Source: Bacteroidales bacterium (GTDB lineage: Bacteria > Bacteroidota > Bacteroidia > Bacteroidales > UBA932). Taken from it: a stretch of DNA of 64,000 nt. The position numbers and the translations under genes are program-made. Position 1 is the stretch's first letter; the number at the start of each line of letters is the position of its first letter. Location: the NCBI GenBank assembly GCA_017423025.1, contig JAFPGC010000049.1, positions 21,212 through 85,211 of the forward strand. The letters run 5' to 3'. Below the pieces are notes generated by a model. It saw only the letters and a program-made list of their open reading frames with translations, had not been told where the DNA came from and searched no databases. This document shows positions 61,642 through 64,000 of the stretch, in pieces.

Positions 61642-62534
61642 TCTTTCACAGGTTTAGGAGCCATAAACAACATCAGGCACAGGGCACCGGCCAGCATCAT
61701 GAAAATGCCTAGATAGACCCAGGCAATCCAGGGGTCTTTGACCAGCTGGAATACGCTGTAGTCACTCTCAGGGCCCTTATTTACATCATAACTGTACTGG
61801 TAAATCTTCCAGCCGTTCACTTTGAGGGGTTTGTTCACTTCCACGGTTCCCTGGACCGTCTTTCCATCCTCGGTATAGACGGAAATGTCCGAAGCAAAAC
61901 GCTTGGGCATCTTGTTCGGATATAACTCCATAGTGAACTTGTGCAGTTCAATGGCCAGGCCCGGCTCGTGCAACCTTCCCATCTCGTCCAGCGCCCTCCA
62001 TTCCGGTTCTCCGGTATAGGCAGTAAGCTCGAGGCTTTGGATATCGGCATTCCCTAAAGTGGCGGCGACGATGGCCACCACTACACCTAAATGATTCAGG
62101 ATGAAGGGAATCTCCTTCCATTTCCAGCGGAGCAGATGATTCAGCGCCGCCAGGGCCGATATGAGCATCATCCAGCTCCAGATAAGCACGAATGGCCAGA
62201 AACTGAGCATCTGGCTCAGCCAGGGCATCCCCCCTTCACGAACCTGCGGCAGAAGGCCCATCAGCATAGTAAGCGAAGCGGCATAAATCAGGCAGGGAAC
62301 GGCCGCACCGGCGTGCATCATCCATTCGAAAGCGTAGACTTCCTTACGAAGCGCATACAGAATGCCCACCGCCGCCAGCAGCAGAATCAATACTATCAGG
62401 TTGACCGGCCAGGCCAGGCGGGTCCAATTCACAGGACCCAACAGGACTTGCAGCAGCAGGCCCGCACAAATAAGGCCCCCTCCTATGAGGAAGCCCACCT
62501 TCATACTCCAGGGTTTTTTCCACATAACGCCCAC
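61638..62534 (-). CDS. resB: Cytochrome c biogenesis protein ResB (CcsB)
   Basis: 298 residues. Several helices in the N-terminal half (VGFLIGGGLICAGLLLQVLL, WVYLGIFMM at the end) and a large periplasmic segment between. LNHLGVVVAIVAATLGNADIQ near 158-178 and GWKIYQYSYDVNKGPESDYS near 250 are typical of the ResB family. Length is short for ResB (usually 400-550), comparable to the smaller Bacteroidetes form. Forms system II with CcsA in one unit. Confidence 0.88.
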   Translation of the reverse strand: MGVMWKKPWSMKVGFLIGGGLICAGLLLQVLLGPVNWTRLAWPVNLIVLILLLAAVGILYALRKEVYAFEWMMHAGAAVPCLIYAASLTMLMGLLPQVREGGMPWLSQMLSFWPFVLIWSWMMLISALAALNHLLRWKWKEIPFILNHLGVVVAIVAATLGNADIQSLELTAYTGEPEWRALDEMGRLHEPGLAIELHKFTMELYPNKMPKRFASDISVYTEDGKTVQGTVEVNKPLKVNGWKIYQYSYDVNKGPESDYSVFQLVKDPWIAWVYLGIFMMLAGALCLMLFMAPKPVKE

Positions 62535-62555
62535 TAATTTAGACTAAATAATCCG

Positions 62556-62580
62556 GTTTGGCAAAAACAAAGTGCCAAAC
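62556..62580. promoter_or_regulatory. Inverted repeat between resB and the DUF389 gene (candidate operator)
   Basis: GTTTGGCA-N9-TGCCAAAC, perfect 8-bp arms, in the 95-bp divergent gap. No regulator is assigned. Confidence 0.5.
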
Positions 62581-62605
62581 AAGGGTATATTTTTAAAAAA
62601 TTGCT

Positions 62606-62612
62606 TATCTTG
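62606..62612 (+). promoter_or_regulatory. Weak -7-like element before the DUF389 gene
   Basis: TATCTTG, one base short of TAnnTTTG, 17 bp before the ATG at 62630. No good -33. Confidence 0.35.
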
Positions 62613-62629
62613 CACCAAATTAGAGGGGT

Positions 62630-63823
62630 ATGGACATCAAATCAATTTGGAACCGCTTCCGCCGGGTAGTCAGATACTACGCCTATATCTTCGACGAGAT
62701 TGACACTGCGAGCGCCACTCAGCGCATCAAAGCGTCCATCTGGTTCCACGGTCCCAATGCCTGGATCCTGGCCTTCGCCATCGTCCTGGCGTCGGTGGGT
62801 CTCAATGTGAACTCCACCGCCGTCATCATCGGCGCCATGCTGGTGTCTCCGCTTATGGGCCCCATCATCGGCACCGGCCTGGCCCTGGGCACCAACGATC
62901 TGGACCTGCTCAAATCGGCCAGTAAAAACCTGCTGGTGATGGTGATTATCTCCCTGCTGGCTTCCACGCTGTTTTTCCTGCTCTCTCCCCTGTCGCTGGT
63001 GAATCCTACGGAGCTCATGGCCCGCACCAGTCCTACCATCTACGATGTCCTCATTGCCTTCTTCGGCGGTATGGCCGGCATCCTGGAGAACAGCCGCAAA
63101 GAGCGCGGAACGGTGCTCTCGGGCGTTGCCATTGCCACGGCCCTCATGCCTCCGCTGTGTACCGCCGGTTACGGTCTGGCCCACTTTAACATGCACTTTT
63201 TCATCGGCGCGCTTTACCTGTTTGTAATTAACAGCGTATTCATCGCGCTGGCCACTTATCTGATGGTCAGATACTTGAAATTCCCCACGGTCTCCGGCAT
63301 TACGGAAGGGACGGCCACCCGTCGCCGCCGCGCCATCAGCACCGTACTGGTCATCATCCTGGTGCCCAGCATCTGGAGTGCCTTCACCCTCATCCGCAAC
63401 AACAATTTCGAGAGGAACGTGCAGAACTTCGTGGAGAACAACCGCCTGGTCGCGCCCCGTACCTATATATATGATTATCGCGTGGATGGCCGCAAGGCCG
63501 AGATAGCCCTCGCCGGTGAGCCCCTGGACAACGACCTCCGCGCCAGCATCTACGTCAAGGCGGGCCGATACAATATCAAGCAAAAAGATCTCACCCTCCT
63601 CGAACATTCCTTCGGCCTGTCCCAGCAGGACATGAACACCATCATCGAAGAAATCTATACCAACACCAACATAGAACTGGACGAGAACCAGGCCCTCCTG
63701 GAATCCATGGAGTCCCGCCTGGAAGACATGGCCCGGGAGATTAACCGCCTAAAAGAACGGCAGGACCTGCTGACCACGCAAATGCAGCAAGCCCAGGCCG
63801 ATACAACTATGAATAAACAATAA
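62630..63823 (+). CDS. DUF389 family membrane protein
   Basis: 397 residues. Soluble N-terminal segment to about 30, then six or seven membrane helices (AWILAFAIVLASVGLNVNS, ALFLFVINSVFIALATYLMV). The conserved DUF389 blocks are STAVIIGAMLVSPLMGPI near 65-82 and GVAIATALMPPLCTAGYGL near 165. The C-terminal part (about 260-397) is soluble and ends in an acidic coiled coil (LESMESRLEDMAREINRLKERQD). Function of the family is unknown. Last protein gene in the window; a candidate small RNA lies just downstream on the other strand. Confidence 0.9.
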   Translation: MDIKSIWNRFRRVVRYYAYIFDEIDTASATQRIKASIWFHGPNAWILAFAIVLASVGLNVNSTAVIIGAMLVSPLMGPIIGTGLALGTNDLDLLKSASKNLLVMVIISLLASTLFFLLSPLSLVNPTELMARTSPTIYDVLIAFFGGMAGILENSRKERGTVLSGVAIATALMPPLCTAGYGLAHFNMHFFIGALYLFVINSVFIALATYLMVRYLKFPTVSGITEGTATRRRRAISTVLVIILVPSIWSAFTLIRNNNFERNVQNFVENNRLVAPRTYIYDYRVDGRKAEIALAGEPLDNDLRASIYVKAGRYNIKQKDLTLLEHSFGLSQQDMNTIIEEIYTNTNIELDENQALLESMESRLEDMAREINRLKERQDLLTTQMQQAQADTTMNKQ

Positions 63824-63826
63824 TCC

Positions 63827-63854
63827 TTTTTTTATGCTTGCGGGCATAAAAAAA
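63827..63854. terminator. Hairpin with A/T-tracts after the DUF389 gene (bidirectional)
   Basis: TTTTTTTATGC-N6-GCATAAAAAAA, 11-bp stem. On the minus strand the T-run also follows the hairpin of the candidate small RNA. Confidence 0.65.
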
Positions 63855-63966
63855 AGAGTGTCGGCCTGTCTCAGGCGGACGCTCTCACTAACCACATAAT
63901 TAATAACACTAAAACTAATAACCAATAGACTGATTCCGTTGAGAGAACCTCACTTCCTCAATCCGG
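63848..63966 (-). ncRNA. Candidate small RNA with own promoter and terminator
   Basis: On the minus strand a consensus promoter (-33 TTTG at 63997-64000, 19-bp spacer, TACCTTTG at 63970-63977) drives about 115 nt with no credible ORF. The 5' part can fold (CCG, TTGAG ... CTCAA, CGG). The 3' part is a GAGAGCGTCCGCCT ... AGGCCGACACTC hairpin (one mismatch, one G-U) followed by eight T residues, an intrinsic terminator. The only possible reading frame is a very short peptide of 8 codons (MWLVRASA). Not a tRNA. It could belong to a Bacteroidales sRNA or attenuator family; I cannot name it. Confidence 0.5.
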
Positions 63967-63969
63967 ATA

Positions 63970-63977
63970 CAAAGGTA
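63970..63977 (-). promoter_or_regulatory. -7 element of the candidate small RNA
   Basis: TACCTTTG on the minus strand with TTTG at 63997-64000 as -33. Confidence 0.65.
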
Positions 63978-64000
63978 CGGCAAATTTTTGGATTTGCAAA

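Overview
The window is about 64 kb of chromosome from a Bacteroidales bacterium, probably an uncultured gut-type anaerobe with G+C in the mid-50s percent. The evidence is the repeated Bacteroidetes promoter signature (TAnnTTTG at -7, TTTG about 20 bp upstream), the gene order ftsH-cdsA-psd, many short lipoproteins, a TamA-like Omp85 lipoprotein, PPi-type phosphofructokinase, a flavodiiron protein, and Kdo and GDP-heptose genes for the outer membrane. I see no rRNA, tRNA, insertion sequence, prophage or CRISPR array. Coding density is very high and six convergent gene pairs overlap at their stop codons. Genus cannot be set from this sequence alone.

Layout: 0-1.6 kb, end of ftsH, then cdsA and psd (phospholipid synthesis). 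1.6-9.9 kb (minus), a five-gene unit ligA > rel > Ig-like lipoprotein > outer-membrane protein > ispG. 10-15.5 kb (plus), a GH16-DUF1080 fusion, then PPi-phosphofructokinase, a CotH-family lipoprotein and a GH13 enzyme. 15.5-24.3 kb, an rRNA methylase and a PLP decarboxylase, Omp85, rarA, a GNAT-like protein, a barrel protein and a Ca/Na antiporter. 24.3-33.8 kb, an M6 protease pair, rlmD, an acyltransferase, queA, a 0.49 kb AT-rich regulatory gap, an Xre-type regulator, a degenerate PyrD-like protein and cinA. 33.9-41 kb (minus), valS > thioesterase > tatA > tatC > ABC-F > M19 dipeptidase. 41-44.6 kb, DUF3467, kdsC-maf-mutY and a CorC/CNNM protein. 44.8-48 kb, an exported Gfo/Idh/MocA oxidoreductase, a DUF1080 (3-keto-disaccharide hydrolase family) lipoprotein and a TIM-barrel lipoprotein. 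48-53.6 kb, mscS-ygjP-HI0933-rmuC. 53.6-57 kb (minus), flavodiiron protein > hddA > hddC-gmhB fusion. 57-62.5 kb, a tetraheme cytochrome fused to a SUMF1 domain, a second Tat-exported Gfo/Idh/MocA lipoprotein and a second TIM-barrel protein, facing the cytochrome c maturation genes ccsA and resB. 62.6-64 kb, a DUF389 membrane protein and a candidate small RNA.

The most coherent accessory biology is cell-envelope sugar oxidation. Two operons each pair an exported Gfo/Idh/MocA oxidoreductase with an exported TIM-barrel isomerase/epimerase-like protein. One adds a DUF1080 hydrolase; the other adds a tetraheme cytochrome-SUMF1 fusion with its own haem-ligation genes next door. A third locus fuses DUF1080 to GH16. 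Tat genes lie in the same window. An oxidise-then-cleave (3-keto-glycoside type) route in the periplasm is the natural reading; coupling it to the tetraheme protein is my inference.

The most striking sequence-level signal is the heptamer GGCCGAT / ATCGGCC, which I counted about 100 times on both strands against roughly 10 expected from base composition. It forces otherwise uncommon codons inside genes. Other non-coding signals are a family of GTTCA-type dyads at three transcription starts, promoters abutting start codons (possible leaderless mRNAs), and an orphan promoter-terminator pair at the right end.
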